Shown: positions 9,160 through 18,758 of the stretch, piece by piece
How the letters are laid out: the number at the start of each line of letters is the position of its first letter
Position numbering within the stretch: position 1 is the stretch's first letter
Origin: Candidatus Gallitreponema excrementavium
GTDB lineage: Bacteria > Spirochaetota > Spirochaetia > Treponematales > Treponemataceae
Length of the DNA: 58,280 nucleotides
Direction: 5' to 3'
Assembly (NCBI GenBank): GCA_017694795.1
Contig: JADIMM010000037.1
Location: 1-58,280, forward strand
Position numbers and translations under genes: made by a program
The notes under the pieces: generated by a model
The model's input: only the letters and a program-made list of their open reading frames with translations
Databases searched by the model: none
Told to the model about the DNA's origin: nothing

Positions 9160-9264
9160 GGCAAGAAACTCCTCTCTTGATAATCGGCACAAAACGGACA
9201 AAACTGAAGTAAAATCCGCAAACTCAATTTAATATATCACAAAATAATAAAAAGAAACACCCGT

Positions 9265-9957
9265 TTAATGTCTTTGCACTTTATTCCCGTAATTTTCAAT
9301 TAACCCCCCGAGTTTTTTCATAAAACCCTCAGGAGAATTAAAAAAGGCTGACCCTGAAACAATAACATCAGGGGAAGTATCCATTACAAATGGAAGAGTT
9401 GATTCATTGACCCCGCCATCAACAGAAATCAAATAGCCATACTCACCTACCTCCCGGAGTCCCCGTAGTTCAGTTATTTTCGTTAGAGTCTCCCTTATCA
9501 TTTTCTGGCCGCTGTACCCCGGATTAACGGACATCACCAAAACAAGATCCACAAAAGGCAACAGAGGCTCTATTTCCCATACCGGAGTTGAAGGCACAAT
9601 ACTGATACCGGCTTTTTTGCCGTAGCTTTTTATCTGCTCCACAACCCGGTGGCAGTGGACAGTACTTTCCTTATGAAAAGTTATAAAATCCGCACCGCTT
9701 TCTGCAAATGTTTTTACCTGGGTCTCAGGATGATTTACCATAAGGTGTACATCAAAAACACCGCTGCTTTTGCCCCTCAAATCCTTTACTAATTTAGCCC
9801 CGAAGGTTATTTCAGGAACAAAGCTTCCGTCCATAACATCAAAATGAATCCAGCCGGCCCCGTTTTTTTCAGCCTTTGCCAACTCACTTCCAAAAGCCGA
9901 AAAATCGCAACTGAGCAAAGAAGGAGCCACAAAGGGTTTTTGCATTATGTTTCCCAT
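9265..9957 (-). CDS. rpe: Ribulose-phosphate 3-epimerase
   Basis: Interconverts ribulose 5-phosphate and xylulose 5-phosphate in the pentose phosphate pathway. All the signature blocks are present: APSLLSCDFS, WIHFDVMDGSFVPEITFG (metal-binding His and Asp), FDVHLMVNHPE (second His), VNPGYSGQKMI, and the catalytic Asp in LISVDGGVNE. The length is 230 residues, normal for the family. ATG 9957 has a GGAG site six bases upstream, better than GTG 9969. The gene is followed by a 105-base gap before the YbgF-like gene. It supplies pentose phosphates that the nearby prs product would use. Confidence 0.95.
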   Translation of the reverse strand: MGNIMQKPFVAPSLLSCDFSAFGSELAKAEKNGAGWIHFDVMDGSFVPEITFGAKLVKDLRGKSSGVFDVHLMVNHPETQVKTFAESGADFITFHKESTVHCHRVVEQIKSYGKKAGISIVPSTPVWEIEPLLPFVDLVLVMSVNPGYSGQKMIRETLTKITELRGLREVGEYGYLISVDGGVNESTLPFVMDTSPDVIVSGSAFFNSPEGFMKKLGGLIENYGNKVQRH

Positions 9958-10050
9958 CAAATTCTCCACTGGTCCAATAATAACAGAGGCTTATAAGGGT
10001 GTAAAGTAATATAACATAGTTAAATGCGTAAATCTTAAAACTTACTTTGA

Positions 10051-10079
10051 TTGACTAAAAGCTTAAAATTCCGTATACT
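10051..10079 (+). promoter_or_regulatory. Sigma-70-type promoter of the TPR/greA pair
   Basis: TTGACT (10051-10056) and TATACT (10074-10079) are separated by exactly 17 bases, one mismatch each from the consensus hexamers. Transcription would begin near 10086, giving a leader of about 35 bases before the ATG at 10121. Confidence 0.75.
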
Positions 10080-10120
10080 GTCTACTGTATCTTATTAAGC
10101 AATGGTAGAAAATTCAGTTA

Positions 10121-11056
10121 ATGCCCGATATAAAACAGGATTCGCTTTTTCCAGCCTACGAAAACCTTAGAAATGGCAACATTGAGGAGGCTGAGGATTT
10201 ATTAGACGCTGCTCTTATGAGCAACCTTGACAACAATGAAATTAAGTTTGCCCTCTCTTGCCTTTCATTTTGGAAGGATAAGATTAACACTGTTGTAAGA
10301 TTTTCTTCACCTTCCGACAAGTCGGAATGGATTTTCCGGGCTTGGCTTAATTTTGTAGAGTGGTCAAAGACGCTCCCCGGTCGCAACGAGGATTGTATTG
10401 ACGCTGCAAGGTATTTTGTCTTTAACAGGGCGTTGGAATTCTGCAGCAAGGCTCTGGAAGAACACCAGGGGGCTACAGACATTGAAATATACCGTAAAAC
10501 CGGGCTTTGCTATAAAAATCTCGGGGATTACGACAATGCACTGCGTTTTTTGGACTACGCTTTTACAAGGGATTCTTCCAGTGCAAAGCTGGTGGCAGAT
10601 TTGGCTGACTGTTATGCCCTGACTGGCGACATGCAGAAGGCCAAGGTTTTGTTCCGGGAAGCTTTCTTTATCGGTGCATCTGAAATTGAGCTGGACTTTC
10701 TCAGTTCCGAAATAATAACCAGGCTTATTTCGGAAACGGAAAAAATGGGATACAAGGGAGAGGAACTGGCTCTGTGGATACCGGTTTACGGGGTAATTTA
10801 CGGGATTTTCAATGTAAAACGGGAATTACGGGCCGTAGAGTTGGGAAAACTAAAGCAGGCCTGTTATGCAATGGAAACACAGCTTTGCAAGGCTGATGAA
10901 ACGGAAAAAAAATATCTTGTTCCCAGGTTGCTGAATCATTACTTTTGGCTTATTGACCACTACATCAATACAGACGATGACAGAACCAAGATTAACGAGA
11001 TTTTGCTGAAAATAAAAATTATAGACCCGGATGTATATTCAAAATATGATACATAA
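10121..11056 (+). CDS. TPR-containing protein upstream of greA
   Basis: Cytoplasmic protein of 311 residues, with no signal peptide or membrane segment. TPR units are visible at about residues 10-40 (AYENLRNGNIEEAEDLLDAAL) and 115-190 (AEELEHQG-like linker, GLCYKNLGDYDNALRFLDYAFTRD, DLADCYALTGDMQKAKVLFREAFF). The C-terminal third is helical and ends in DDDRTKINEILLKIKIIDPD. Function unknown. It shares one promoter with the long greA gene 23 bases downstream, so its product may assist that protein; this is only contextual. The ribosome-binding site is poor, and the chosen ATG follows from the absence of a better upstream start in the same frame. Confidence 0.7.
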   Translation: MPDIKQDSLFPAYENLRNGNIEEAEDLLDAALMSNLDNNEIKFALSCLSFWKDKINTVVRFSSPSDKSEWIFRAWLNFVEWSKTLPGRNEDCIDAARYFVFNRALEFCSKALEEHQGATDIEIYRKTGLCYKNLGDYDNALRFLDYAFTRDSSSAKLVADLADCYALTGDMQKAKVLFREAFFIGASEIELDFLSSEIITRLISETEKMGYKGEELALWIPVYGVIYGIFNVKRELRAVELGKLKQACYAMETQLCKADETEKKYLVPRLLNHYFWLIDHYINTDDDRTKINEILLKIKIIDPDVYSKYDT

Positions 11057-11079
11057 GGGGAGATACAGGGAGAAAAACA

Positions 11080-13962
11080 ATGTCAGAGGCATTAATTAAA
11101 ACTGTTCAGGATATGCTGAACGAAGAAAAGTGGACAAGGGCAACTATTCTTGATTATTCGACAAAGAATTTTGAAGCCCTTGACGAACTTATTGACAAAG
11201 TGACTGAAGAACACTGCATTGACGAAGTGAAGAACATATGTGACGAGCATCTTTCAGTAACAAAGGACAGCATAATCGCCCTGTATATTTCAGGGATTCT
11301 GTCGCTGAAAAAACAACTTATAGATGATTCTGCAATGGTTAAACTGATAAACATATTCAGTGATAAACCGAACAAAGGTGAGATTATAGAGTATATCTGT
11401 AAAAGCATCCTTAAAGTATACCCGGATTCAAAACTGGCACTCAGGAAACTGGTGGACTACTATAATTCTACGAAAGAAAAGGACGAAGAAGAAGTTCTTG
11501 ATATCTGGAAAAAACTTGTTCAGGTTGACTATGAAGAAGCTGAAATGGCAAAACACATCGCAGAGAAATTTGAAAAAGACTACAACGAAAGCCATAAAGA
11601 CAGCGACAAGCAGCTTGCAATTGAATATTATACAAAAGCAATGAACCGTTACATTGCAAAGCAGATGGAAGAAAACATTGACATCCTGTGGAACAAACTG
11701 GTTGAACTCCGTTCCGATGATATTGATTTCTTTTATCATCTGGAAAAAAAGATTGCCAAGTCTACGACAAAAGAAAAGGCGGCAAAGCTTCTTACCAGAC
11801 TTTATGACTTTTATAGAAAAAAGATAGAAAGCATCAAGGGAACGGAAGAAGAAAAGAACGAAGAAATGTACTGGGATTGGTGCATTGAAATTCTTAAAAG
11901 GGCCCTGAGCTATGACGAAAACGATGCGGCGGCAAGGAAAAGCATAACAGAATGTTATGAAGGTAAATATAAAAACCACAGCCAGCTGCAGAAATGTATA
12001 AACAGTTCCGATTTAAAAAGGAATTACCGGAATGTGTTTGAGGCCATTGCCGACTTTGAAAAAAGAATAGTCTTTGACAAAGGGAATTATGTGTACCACA
12101 GAACCTGGGGAGTAGGAAAAATCACTTCCGCTGACAACAACATGGTGGAAATCATGTTCTTCCCGACTGTTCCGGGAGGCCAGAGCCGTAAACAGACGAT
12201 GACACTGGATATGGCCGTAAGCTCACTCCAGGTTTTGAGCAAAAAACACATCTGGGTAATAAAATCCTGTTGTTCCGCCAAATCAATCGCTGATAAAATC
12301 AAGGATGTCCAGAAACCGGATGAAAAAGGTAAAAAACTTCCAAAACCCAAAGATTCACCGGGAACAAAATGGATACTTAAGACCATCATCCAGAGTTTTG
12401 ACAATAACTGTGACATGAAAAAAATCAAGGAAGAGCTGGTACCATCGATTCTTTCGCCATCAGAATGGACTACCTGGAGTACCAAAGCCAGGAAAATCTT
12501 AAATACTGATTCCACATTTGCAGTCAATCCAACCAATATGGATATGTATCAGGTAAGGCAGAATTTATCTACTGAAGAAAAACTATACAACGAGTTTAAA
12601 GCTCAAAAAGATTTTTTTGCCAGACTCAAAACACTTGATAATTATGTTTTCCCTACGGAGATGCTTGCAAAAGGCCGGAAACCGGATTTGGATTCGGATT
12701 ACTTTACCGAAATGTTCGAGTATTTTTTCGGATACCAGAATAATTACACAACGGCAAATGAGCTTACGATGGCTTCCTATCTGGAAATAGAAAGAATCCT
12801 TACAGATCCCGATGTCAGGGCCATGGACTTGCAGAACAAGTACGGATTTACGAATAAGTTCACCCAAATGTTTGAAACAATACAGGACATTAACGAATTG
12901 TATTCAAACATGAAAAACAGCGAGTTAAGGAAGATCTTCCTCCAAAAAATAAAAGCCCTGATACCTAACTGGCAGCAGATTTACATAGACCTTTTCCCTG
13001 TTGTTTTATCCCAGGATATTGTCACCGCCTTGGAAGAAGACGGTTGTACCGACGAATTGGTAAAACTCGTCGAAAAAGTATTTGACAGTTACAGGGACTA
13101 CAGGGAATCCGCTATATGGTTTTTTAAAAACTGCCGCGATAAAAAATGGTTTAAGGAAGTTTCGGTTCCATACGAAAAGATGCTCATAATATTGATACGA
13201 ATCCTTGACATTACCTACAGGGAAATGGAGAACCATTTTAATACTGTTGAAAACCGGAAGATAAACAAACAAATTCAAAATCTGCTGTTTACGGACGGAC
13301 TTTTGGAACAGTACATGATGAGCAAAGATGAAGACACTGCCAAGAGATTGTTCACACTGGTGGATGACATAAAAGATTTGGAACCATCCATCAAGCTGGA
13401 AATGAGGAGTCATATTGCCGAAAAATTCAAGGGCATAAAATTCTTTGACAGCGATGAGAAAAATTCCGGACTTCAGACATCCGGACCTAAGGGGCTTGTG
13501 GTAACTACAAAGAAATATGCCGAAAAGAAAGAAGAGCTTGAACAGCTCAAGCAGGATATTCTTTCAAATACAAAGGATATTTCAACAGCCCGGGAGTTGG
13601 GGGACCTGAAAGAAAATGCAGAATACAAAGCCGCAAAAGAAAGGGAAGCCCAGCTTAATTCGGCTGCAAGCAAATTACAGGACGAAATTGACAAAGCCGT
13701 TCTTTTTGACCCGTCAAATGTGAACACAAAAATGGTATCTTTTGGTACGAGGGTTCATCTTAAAAATGAAAAATCCGGAGAGGAAGAAGTTTACACGATA
13801 CTGGGCCCCTGGGAATCCGATCCTTCAAACGGCATAATTTCCTACATGGCTCCATTCGGTAAGGCTCTTATCAATCACAAGAAAGGAGAAAAACTGGATT
13901 TTGAAATCAACGAAAACAAGAATTCATATACGATACTTGAAATTGAAAAAGCTGATTTTTAA
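11080..13962 (+). CDS. greA: Very long GreA-family transcription factor
   Basis: 960 residues against about 158 in ordinary GreA. The last 160 residues are a full GreA: a coiled coil (KKYAEKKEELEQLKQDI, then ARELGDLKENAEYKAAKERE, which holds the acidic tip and signature GDLxENAEY) and the FKBP-like globular domain (FGTRVHL to TILGPWESDP and GKALINHKKG). This part stimulates transcript cleavage by backtracked RNA polymerase. The preceding 800 residues are mostly helical with TPR-like sections. Around residues 325-385 there is a small beta-rich segment (YHRTWGVGKITSADNNMVEI) resembling CarD/Tudor-type RNA polymerase-binding modules. Long GreA forms are known in spirochaetes. A GGGAG site precedes the ATG, and a terminator follows. 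Confidence 0.88.
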   Translation: MSEALIKTVQDMLNEEKWTRATILDYSTKNFEALDELIDKVTEEHCIDEVKNICDEHLSVTKDSIIALYISGILSLKKQLIDDSAMVKLINIFSDKPNKGEIIEYICKSILKVYPDSKLALRKLVDYYNSTKEKDEEEVLDIWKKLVQVDYEEAEMAKHIAEKFEKDYNESHKDSDKQLAIEYYTKAMNRYIAKQMEENIDILWNKLVELRSDDIDFFYHLEKKIAKSTTKEKAAKLLTRLYDFYRKKIESIKGTEEEKNEEMYWDWCIEILKRALSYDENDAAARKSITECYEGKYKNHSQLQKCINSSDLKRNYRNVFEAIADFEKRIVFDKGNYVYHRTWGVGKITSADNNMVEIMFFPTVPGGQSRKQTMTLDMAVSSLQVLSKKHIWVIKSCCSAKSIADKIKDVQKPDEKGKKLPKPKDSPGTKWILKTIIQSFDNNCDMKKIKEELVPSILSPSEWTTWSTKARKILNTDSTFAVNPTNMDMYQVRQNLSTEEKLYNEFKAQKDFFARLKTLDNYVFPTEMLAKGRKPDLDSDYFTEMFEYFFGYQNNYTTANELTMASYLEIERILTDPDVRAMDLQNKYGFTNKFTQMFETIQDINELYSNMKNSELRKIFLQKIKALIPNWQQIYIDLFPVVLSQDIVTALEEDGCTDELVKLVEKVFDSYRDYRESAIWFFKNCRDKKWFKEVSVPYEKMLIILIRILDITYREMENHFNTVENRKINKQIQNLLFTDGLLEQYMMSKDEDTAKRLFTLVDDIKDLEPSIKLEMRSHIAEKFKGIKFFDSDEKNSGLQTSGPKGLVVTTKKYAEKKEELEQLKQDILSNTKDISTARELGDLKENAEYKAAKEREAQLNSAASKLQDEIDKAVLFDPSNVNTKMVSFGTRVHLKNEKSGEEEVYTILGPWESDPSNGIISYMAPFGKALINHKKGEKLDFEINENKNSYTILEIEKADF

Positions 13963-13997
13963 AAATCCTGGAATTCATTAAAACAGGCAGAATTAAG

Positions 13998-14055
13998 ATA
14001 CAGTTCTTTTGAATGTTAATTGTAAACTGAAAAAAGGACTGTATTTGTTTTTTTT
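13998..14055 (+). terminator. Rho-independent terminator after greA
   Basis: Arms 13998-14010 and 14032-14044 pair over 13 positions (12 Watson-Crick plus one G-U) around a loop of 21 bases. A run rich in T follows at 14045-14055. It begins 36 bases after the greA stop codon. Confidence 0.6.
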
Positions 14056-14158
14056 CTAATGTTAAAATTCAAAAAAAGTTGTATAATTCCATTATGGTTG
14101 GTTGATTCTGAAGAGACTAAGAAAAATAATCAAAGTGGATTAAATCAAAGGGGAAAAT

Positions 14159-16267
14159 ATGAAGAAATTTCATGCTTTAATTCTTTCACTCGCAATGATG
14201 GCGGCCGGTTTTGCCCAGCAGAATACGGCAAATGACATTGTTGTCCTTTTGGATACGTCAAGCAGTATGCTTCCATACTTTGACACAATAACAGAAGAAA
14301 TTCTTCCGGAACTGGCAGTCAATTTTGTCAGACAGGGCGATACCTTTCATCTTATTTCATTCAATGTTTCGCAAACCTTGGAAGCTGTACAGATAATAAA
14401 AACCCAGGATGATGTTGAAAAACTGGTCGCCAGGTTTTTTCTTCTCTATCCCTTGGGTAAAAATTCTGATTTTGTATCTGCTTTAAAATATACAACCCAA
14501 TACACTTCTGCGCTTAGGGTTAATTCCAACAAAACTATAGTCCTTATTTCAGACGGACTCCATTCTCCCGGTGCGACTTCTGACCCTGCAAATTTCTCCT
14601 TTGAAAAAACAAAGTCGGAAATAGATACCATAACCGCAAAAATGAAGTCATCGGGCTGGGATGTTTATTTTATAAAAACCCCAAGCCCCGAGGGCATAAA
14701 TATCGTTGACTTGGACGGAAATGCAATTACCCGGACTCCTGCGACAACATACGATACATCTGTGAATAACGTAAACCCTGGAAAAAATCAGGAGGCACAA
14801 GTTGCCAATACCAAAGATACGGAAACAGGTACAGGCCCGGAAATCAAGGAAGAACAACCGGAAGATAGAAGTGACGGTTCAGAGGATTTGTCACAGGCAG
14901 ACAGTAAGTCTGCAGACAGCGTAAATAACGAAACCGGCATTAAGGGGACTGAAACAGAAAAAAGGGAACCGAATATAACGGACGAAACAGGGGAAAATGC
15001 CTCTACCCAACCGGTTTTTAATCCTGAAACAGATTCTGTTGACATTACAGACAGGATAACCGAAAATCTCGGAATTGACCCTGTAAAACTTCCTGAAGAA
15101 GGTGAGACAGCAGATTTTACAAAGGAACTTATGGTTATTCCTGAGGTGGTTTTCCCCACTGATTTGGGTAATAAAAACTATAAATTTAAGATTCCTTTGA
15201 AAATTACAAATCCCTCTGAAAAACACATTGACCTTGAACTTTCAGGTATAATTTTCCAAGGGAAAAACATTCTTAAAAAGAATGTATTCCTAAGGCTGGA
15301 AGGAAAAGAAACCGGTAATCTTAATCCGGAAGTGACACTTCCCTCTTCTCTTTCCCAAGGAGAACAGAATATCACGGTGCAGCTCCAATTTGCTGACAAC
15401 ATCCGCTCAGTACCAGAGGAAGGAACTTTCCATATAAATCTTAAATCAGGAACTTTCACATCTTTCCTGGAAGGGGCAGGTCCGGTAATACTTACAATAC
15501 TGCTTATTTTAATAGCAGCAGTAATAATTATCGTTTTAGCCTTATTCATTCACAGAAAAACAGAATCCTCAAATGTTCAGAATGTAATAAACAGAACAAG
15601 CGATGAGGAAGACCGCCTTGGAACACTTGAAAATTACAAGCAGGAGGAAAAACGTTACCCAGGCTCAACCGTAGAAAAAGATTCAAGAGCTTCAATTTTG
15701 GATAGTTACGGAACCCAAACAAAGGATAAAAATCCTCTTGAGACATATAATCAGGATAATTCCAGGAACGAGAGACTTTCGGCATTAGGAGCAGGCACCG
15801 TTGCCGCAGGAAAGGCAGTCAAGGAAGAAGAAAAACCGCTTGTAAAACGTAACTTTAATATGAAGCCTGCAAGTTCGGTTGAACCAATACCTGTATTAAA
15901 AAACAGGTCTGCTATGCTGCAACTCGATGTTCTCAACCAGACTAAAGCAATCGGAAAACGTAATATTCACATTGTAAAAGCCGGAAACAGGCTTTCAATC
16001 GGAGGGGGTAAGGATTCACCCTTTGAAATTTTCCTTGTTAAGTTTCCCAAAAGAATTGCAGAAGTACGGTTTAACGGGGAGAATTGTGATCTCGCAATTC
16101 TAAAACCGGAGTTTTTCCCTTATGAGGAAACCAACATTGTAAAAGACTGTATAGGAAGGGAATTCCACATAGTTTCCAGCAAAAACTATCCTGTAACATT
16201 CAAATTAATTGAATATGAAGACCCTGTAAAAAAACTTAACGCACTACTGACGTCTATTAAAAATTAA
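14159..16267 (+). CDS. Exported vWA-domain membrane protein with FHA-like cytoplasmic end
   Basis: 702 residues in four parts. A signal peptide ends near GFAQ. A von Willebrand A domain follows (about 20-180) with a complete MIDAS start, DIVVLLDTSSSM (DxSxS), and IVLISDGLHSPG later. A long Glu/Thr/Ser-rich linker runs from about 190 to 300. A beta-rich region (FKIPLKITNPSEKHIDLEL) and one transmembrane helix (about 440-465) come next. The cytoplasmic part is charged, and its last 110 residues (IVKAGNRLSIGGGKDSPFEIFL) look like a forkhead-associated fold, though without the usual full Arg/Ser/His set. The likely role is ligand or partner binding at the envelope with an inward link. An AGGGG site precedes the ATG. 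Confidence 0.72.
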   Translation: MKKFHALILSLAMMAAGFAQQNTANDIVVLLDTSSSMLPYFDTITEEILPELAVNFVRQGDTFHLISFNVSQTLEAVQIIKTQDDVEKLVARFFLLYPLGKNSDFVSALKYTTQYTSALRVNSNKTIVLISDGLHSPGATSDPANFSFEKTKSEIDTITAKMKSSGWDVYFIKTPSPEGINIVDLDGNAITRTPATTYDTSVNNVNPGKNQEAQVANTKDTETGTGPEIKEEQPEDRSDGSEDLSQADSKSADSVNNETGIKGTETEKREPNITDETGENASTQPVFNPETDSVDITDRITENLGIDPVKLPEEGETADFTKELMVIPEVVFPTDLGNKNYKFKIPLKITNPSEKHIDLELSGIIFQGKNILKKNVFLRLEGKETGNLNPEVTLPSSLSQGEQNITVQLQFADNIRSVPEEGTFHINLKSGTFTSFLEGAGPVILTILLILIAAVIIIVLALFIHRKTESSNVQNVINRTSDEEDRLGTLENYKQEEKRYPGSTVEKDSRASILDSYGTQTKDKNPLETYNQDNSRNERLSALGAGTVAAGKAVKEEEKPLVKRNFNMKPASSVEPIPVLKNRSAMLQLDVLNQTKAIGKRNIHIVKAGNRLSIGGGKDSPFEIFLVKFPKRIAEVRFNGENCDLAILKPEFFPYEETNIVKDCIGREFHIVSSKNYPVTFKLIEYEDPVKKLNALLTSIKN

Positions 16268-16285
16268 AAAACAAGAGTAAGCAAG

Positions 16286-16318
16286 AAAAACGACGGCTTT
16301 AAAGCCGTCGTTTTTTTT
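16286..16318. terminator. Bidirectional terminator between the vWA gene and ruvC
   Basis: A perfect 15-base inverted repeat (16286-16300 with 16301-16315) is flanked by A on one side and T on the other, so it can end transcription from either direction. The ruvC stop codon overlaps the T run. Confidence 0.85.
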
Positions 16319-16892
16319 ACAAGCGGGTGTTATTATAACAGGTTATTGCAGCTGCAAGGGCGTCCGCCGCATGATCCGGCTCCGGAACAGATTTTAAGCC
16401 AAGAAGAAATTTTACCCCCTGCTGAACAGAAATCTTGTCACTTTTTGAAGAACCGGTAACTGCCTTTTTTATTTCATTAGGAGTATAGTGGAACAAAGGA
16501 AGTTTAAAAGCACCCACGACACACTCAATTACACCTTTTGCCTGGGACACAACCATCGCACTGGAAGCATTTTTTGCAAAAAAAAGTTCTTCTATTCCTA
16601 CCAGACCAGGCTTATACTCATGTATTATATCGTAAAGGTTGCAGAAGATTTTAAAAAGCCTTTCGGAATTGGAATCACAAGACAGTGTTTTGATTTCGCC
16701 ATAATCAACAAGCCTATACTTATTTAAATTACACTCGATAACACCAAACCCTGTGTGGGCAAATCCCGGATCTATGCCAAGGACTCTGATTCCGGAACCG
16801 GTTATATCAGCATTATTCTTTAAGACAAAAGAAAAGGAGACCGGTTCATCCTTGGTAGAACTGAACACGGTCTCCTTCTTATTTACACACAC
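16317..16892 (-). CDS. ruvC: Crossover junction endodeoxyribonuclease RuvC
   Basis: Cuts Holliday junctions during recombination. Catalytic acids are in place: Asp in RVLGIDPGFAHTG, Glu in GIEELFFAKN, and the pair of Asp in PDHAADALA. The family core begins about 33 residues in, so the protein carries an unusual N-terminal extension or starts later. No good internal start was found before the first catalytic Asp, while GTG 16892 has an AGG site and lies 15 bases after yebC. RuvC usually lies beside ruvA or ruvB, but neither is in the window. Here it follows yebC, which is a common pairing. Confidence 0.92.
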   Translation of the reverse strand: MCVNKKETVFSSTKDEPVSFSFVLKNNADITGSGIRVLGIDPGFAHTGFGVIECNLNKYRLVDYGEIKTLSCDSNSERLFKIFCNLYDIIHEYKPGLVGIEELFFAKNASSAMVVSQAKGVIECVVGAFKLPLFHYTPNEIKKAVTGSSKSDKISVQQGVKFLLGLKSVPEPDHAADALAAAITCYNNTRL

Positions 16893-16907
16893 GGTAAAAC
16901 CTGTTAA

Positions 16908-17645
16908 TCAAGCCTGATAATCATCTGGAATATCAATATTGGAATAAACATTCTGAACATCGTCATTTTCTTCCAGTCTATCGATAAGCTTCATTACCTT
17001 TGCAGTAGTATCGGCATCCACCGAAGTATAAGTGTCAGGCACCATCTGGATTTCTGCCGAGACAGATTCCAAACCTTTCTCCTGAAGAGCTTCAAGTACA
17101 CTGGCAAAATCAGCCGGATCCGTAGTAACAGTTATTACTCCGTCCTCGGAACTAACATCCTCGGCACCTACATCAAGACCAATCTCCATTATCTGATCCT
17201 CTGTATATTTTTCGCCGTCGTACTCAATAACACCCTTTCTTTTAAACATATAAGAAACAGAACCTGTTGCCCCAAGATTGCCGCCACTTTTATTAAAAAT
17301 ATTTCTTACATCAGCTGCGGCCCGGTTCTTGTTGTCGGTCAGCACATCAACCAGCACAGCTACACCACCGGGACCATACCCTTCGTATGTAAGTTCTTCA
17401 TAAACACTGGCACCAATCTCTCCGGTTCCCTTCTTAATTGCCCTTTCAATATTGTCCTTTGGCATATTTGCAGCACGGGCTTTAAGGATTGCCGTACGCA
17501 AACGGGGATTGGCATTTGGATCTCCGCCACCCATTCTGGCTGCAATGGAAATTTCTTTAATAAACTTTGTGAATAACTGACCCCTTTTGGCGTCAGCAGC
17601 ACCTTTGGCGTGTTTAATTGTCGCCCATTTACTATGTCCTGACAT
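16908..17645 (-). CDS. yebC: YebC/PmpR family protein
   Basis: Family of DNA-binding regulators; some members act in translation through difficult sequences. The N-terminal [22 protein letters not shown] signature and [15 protein letters not shown], then [19 protein letters not shown] and [19 protein letters not shown] are all typical. The 245-residue length is normal. A strong AAGGAG site lies six bases before the ATG. It is co-directional with ruvC below and probably co-transcribed. Confidence 0.96.
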   Translation of the reverse strand: MSGHSKWATIKHAKGAADAKRGQLFTKFIKEISIAARMGGGDPNANPRLRTAILKARAANMPKDNIERAIKKGTGEIGASVYEELTYEGYGPGGVAVLVDVLTDNKNRAAADVRNIFNKSGGNLGATGSVSYMFKRKGVIEYDGEKYTEDQIMEIGLDVGAEDVSSEDGVITVTTDPADFASVLEALQEKGLESVSAEIQMVPDTYTSVDADTTAKVMKLIDRLEENDDVQNVYSNIDIPDDYQA

Positions 17646-17776
17646 CAGAACTCCTTATTACAGGGGAAAAGGAACTTCCCCACGAGAATTTAAATATAGA
17701 GAATACACCAAAAGGCTACCACATATGAGAAATGGTGTCAACCGGCGAAAAAGGTATATTTCTAATATGTTCCGGG

Positions 17777-18001
17777 TTAAAACCTGCCCTTGCTTACCCC
17801 TTCTTCGATACAGGCATCAACAAGCCTTTGATACCAGGCAACATCATATGGGAAATGAGACCTTACAATAGGTCTGAGTTTTAAATCCATTTTATCTTTA
17901 CAGGCCTCACAAATATCCCATGTTTTAAAATTCCAATAGTTTCTACCCTTAATTGGCCGTTCAATAACAGAACCGCATACATCACAAGTTAATGTTCTCA
18001 T
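17777..18001 (-). CDS. Small zinc-ribbon protein
   Basis: A 74-residue protein with CDVCG and CEACK pairs spaced 25 residues apart, the arrangement of a four-cysteine zinc ribbon. The rest contains an aromatic stretch (NYWNFKTWDI) and a C-terminal helix (WYQRLVDACIEEGVS). No family was recognised. ATG 18001 has a GAGAGG site five bases upstream, so the 16-residue extension of the longer frame is not used. It lies between skp and yebC in the same direction. The Cys pairs suggest nucleic-acid or protein binding. Confidence 0.7.
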   Translation of the reverse strand: MRTLTCDVCGSVIERPIKGRNYWNFKTWDICEACKDKMDLKLRPIVRSHFPYDVAWYQRLVDACIEEGVSKGRF

Positions 18002-18098
18002 TTTTATCCTCTCATTATTAAAATAAATATCCAGAAAAACCTGGTACATTTCACAATGCTAGTATATATCAACAAAAATTCTTTGTCGACTTTTTTTT

Positions 18099-18626
18099 TT
18101 AATTTTTTCTTGAAGAAAGCCTGCTTATAATAGAGTCCGTTATATCTACAGACTGGCTATACCATAAAATTGAATCACTGTTCTGGATATCCATAACCAT
18201 AGAATACCCGCTTAGCTCAGCCTCTTTACTGATTTCCTCATAAAGCATCTTGTAAAAATTATCATTAGATGAAAGCTTCTTTTTCAAGTTTGCCAATTCC
18301 TGGTTTTTAACATTAGCATACTCAGAAAGATACTCCGTTTTTTTATTTATCTGTTCCTCGTACTTCAGAACCTTAATGTCATCATCCTTTTCCATAGCAT
18401 CAGCTTTAAGCTGCATTAACTCCTGTATCTGATTGCTCATTTCATCAATCTTTTTTTGTATGTCGGCCCGTTTTTTTTCATAATCCCTGACATTTTGTGC
18501 ATCACGGAAAAAAGTCGAATACACCCGGGCTGTGTCAACAACAGCAAACCTGGTAATCTGCTGCTGGGCAAAACCGGATATAATACAACCTGTAAATAAA
18601 ACTAATAAAATCAAATGCTTTTTCAT
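18099..18626 (-). CDS. skp: Skp/OmpH-like periplasmic chaperone
   Basis: Holds unfolded outer-membrane proteins in the periplasm. A signal peptide (KKHLILLVLFTGCIISGFAQ) is followed by the short N-terminal beta strand FAVVDTARVYSTFFRDAQ and then a long charged helical arm (about 40-125; KRADIQKKIDEMSNQIQELM and similar), ending in the return strands YSMVMDIQNSDSILWYS. This order is the OmpH/Skp fold. The length of 175 residues fits. ATG 18626 has GAGGGG upstream. The place directly after bamA matches the order known in other treponemes and in many Gram-negative bacteria. Confidence 0.88.
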   Translation of the reverse strand: MKKHLILLVLFTGCIISGFAQQQITRFAVVDTARVYSTFFRDAQNVRDYEKKRADIQKKIDEMSNQIQELMQLKADAMEKDDDIKVLKYEEQINKKTEYLSEYANVKNQELANLKKKLSSNDNFYKMLYEEISKEAELSGYSMVMDIQNSDSILWYSQSVDITDSIISRLSSRKN

Positions 18627-18758
18627 TTTTCCCCTCATTTAAAGCCCATTACAAGAAATAATTCTTCGTCTGCAATAAACTTATTATATTCATCTATTTG
18701 CAACGCAAACAAAAAACATACAGAACCAAAAATGTCTGAATTCTATCTGTAAAAAACA

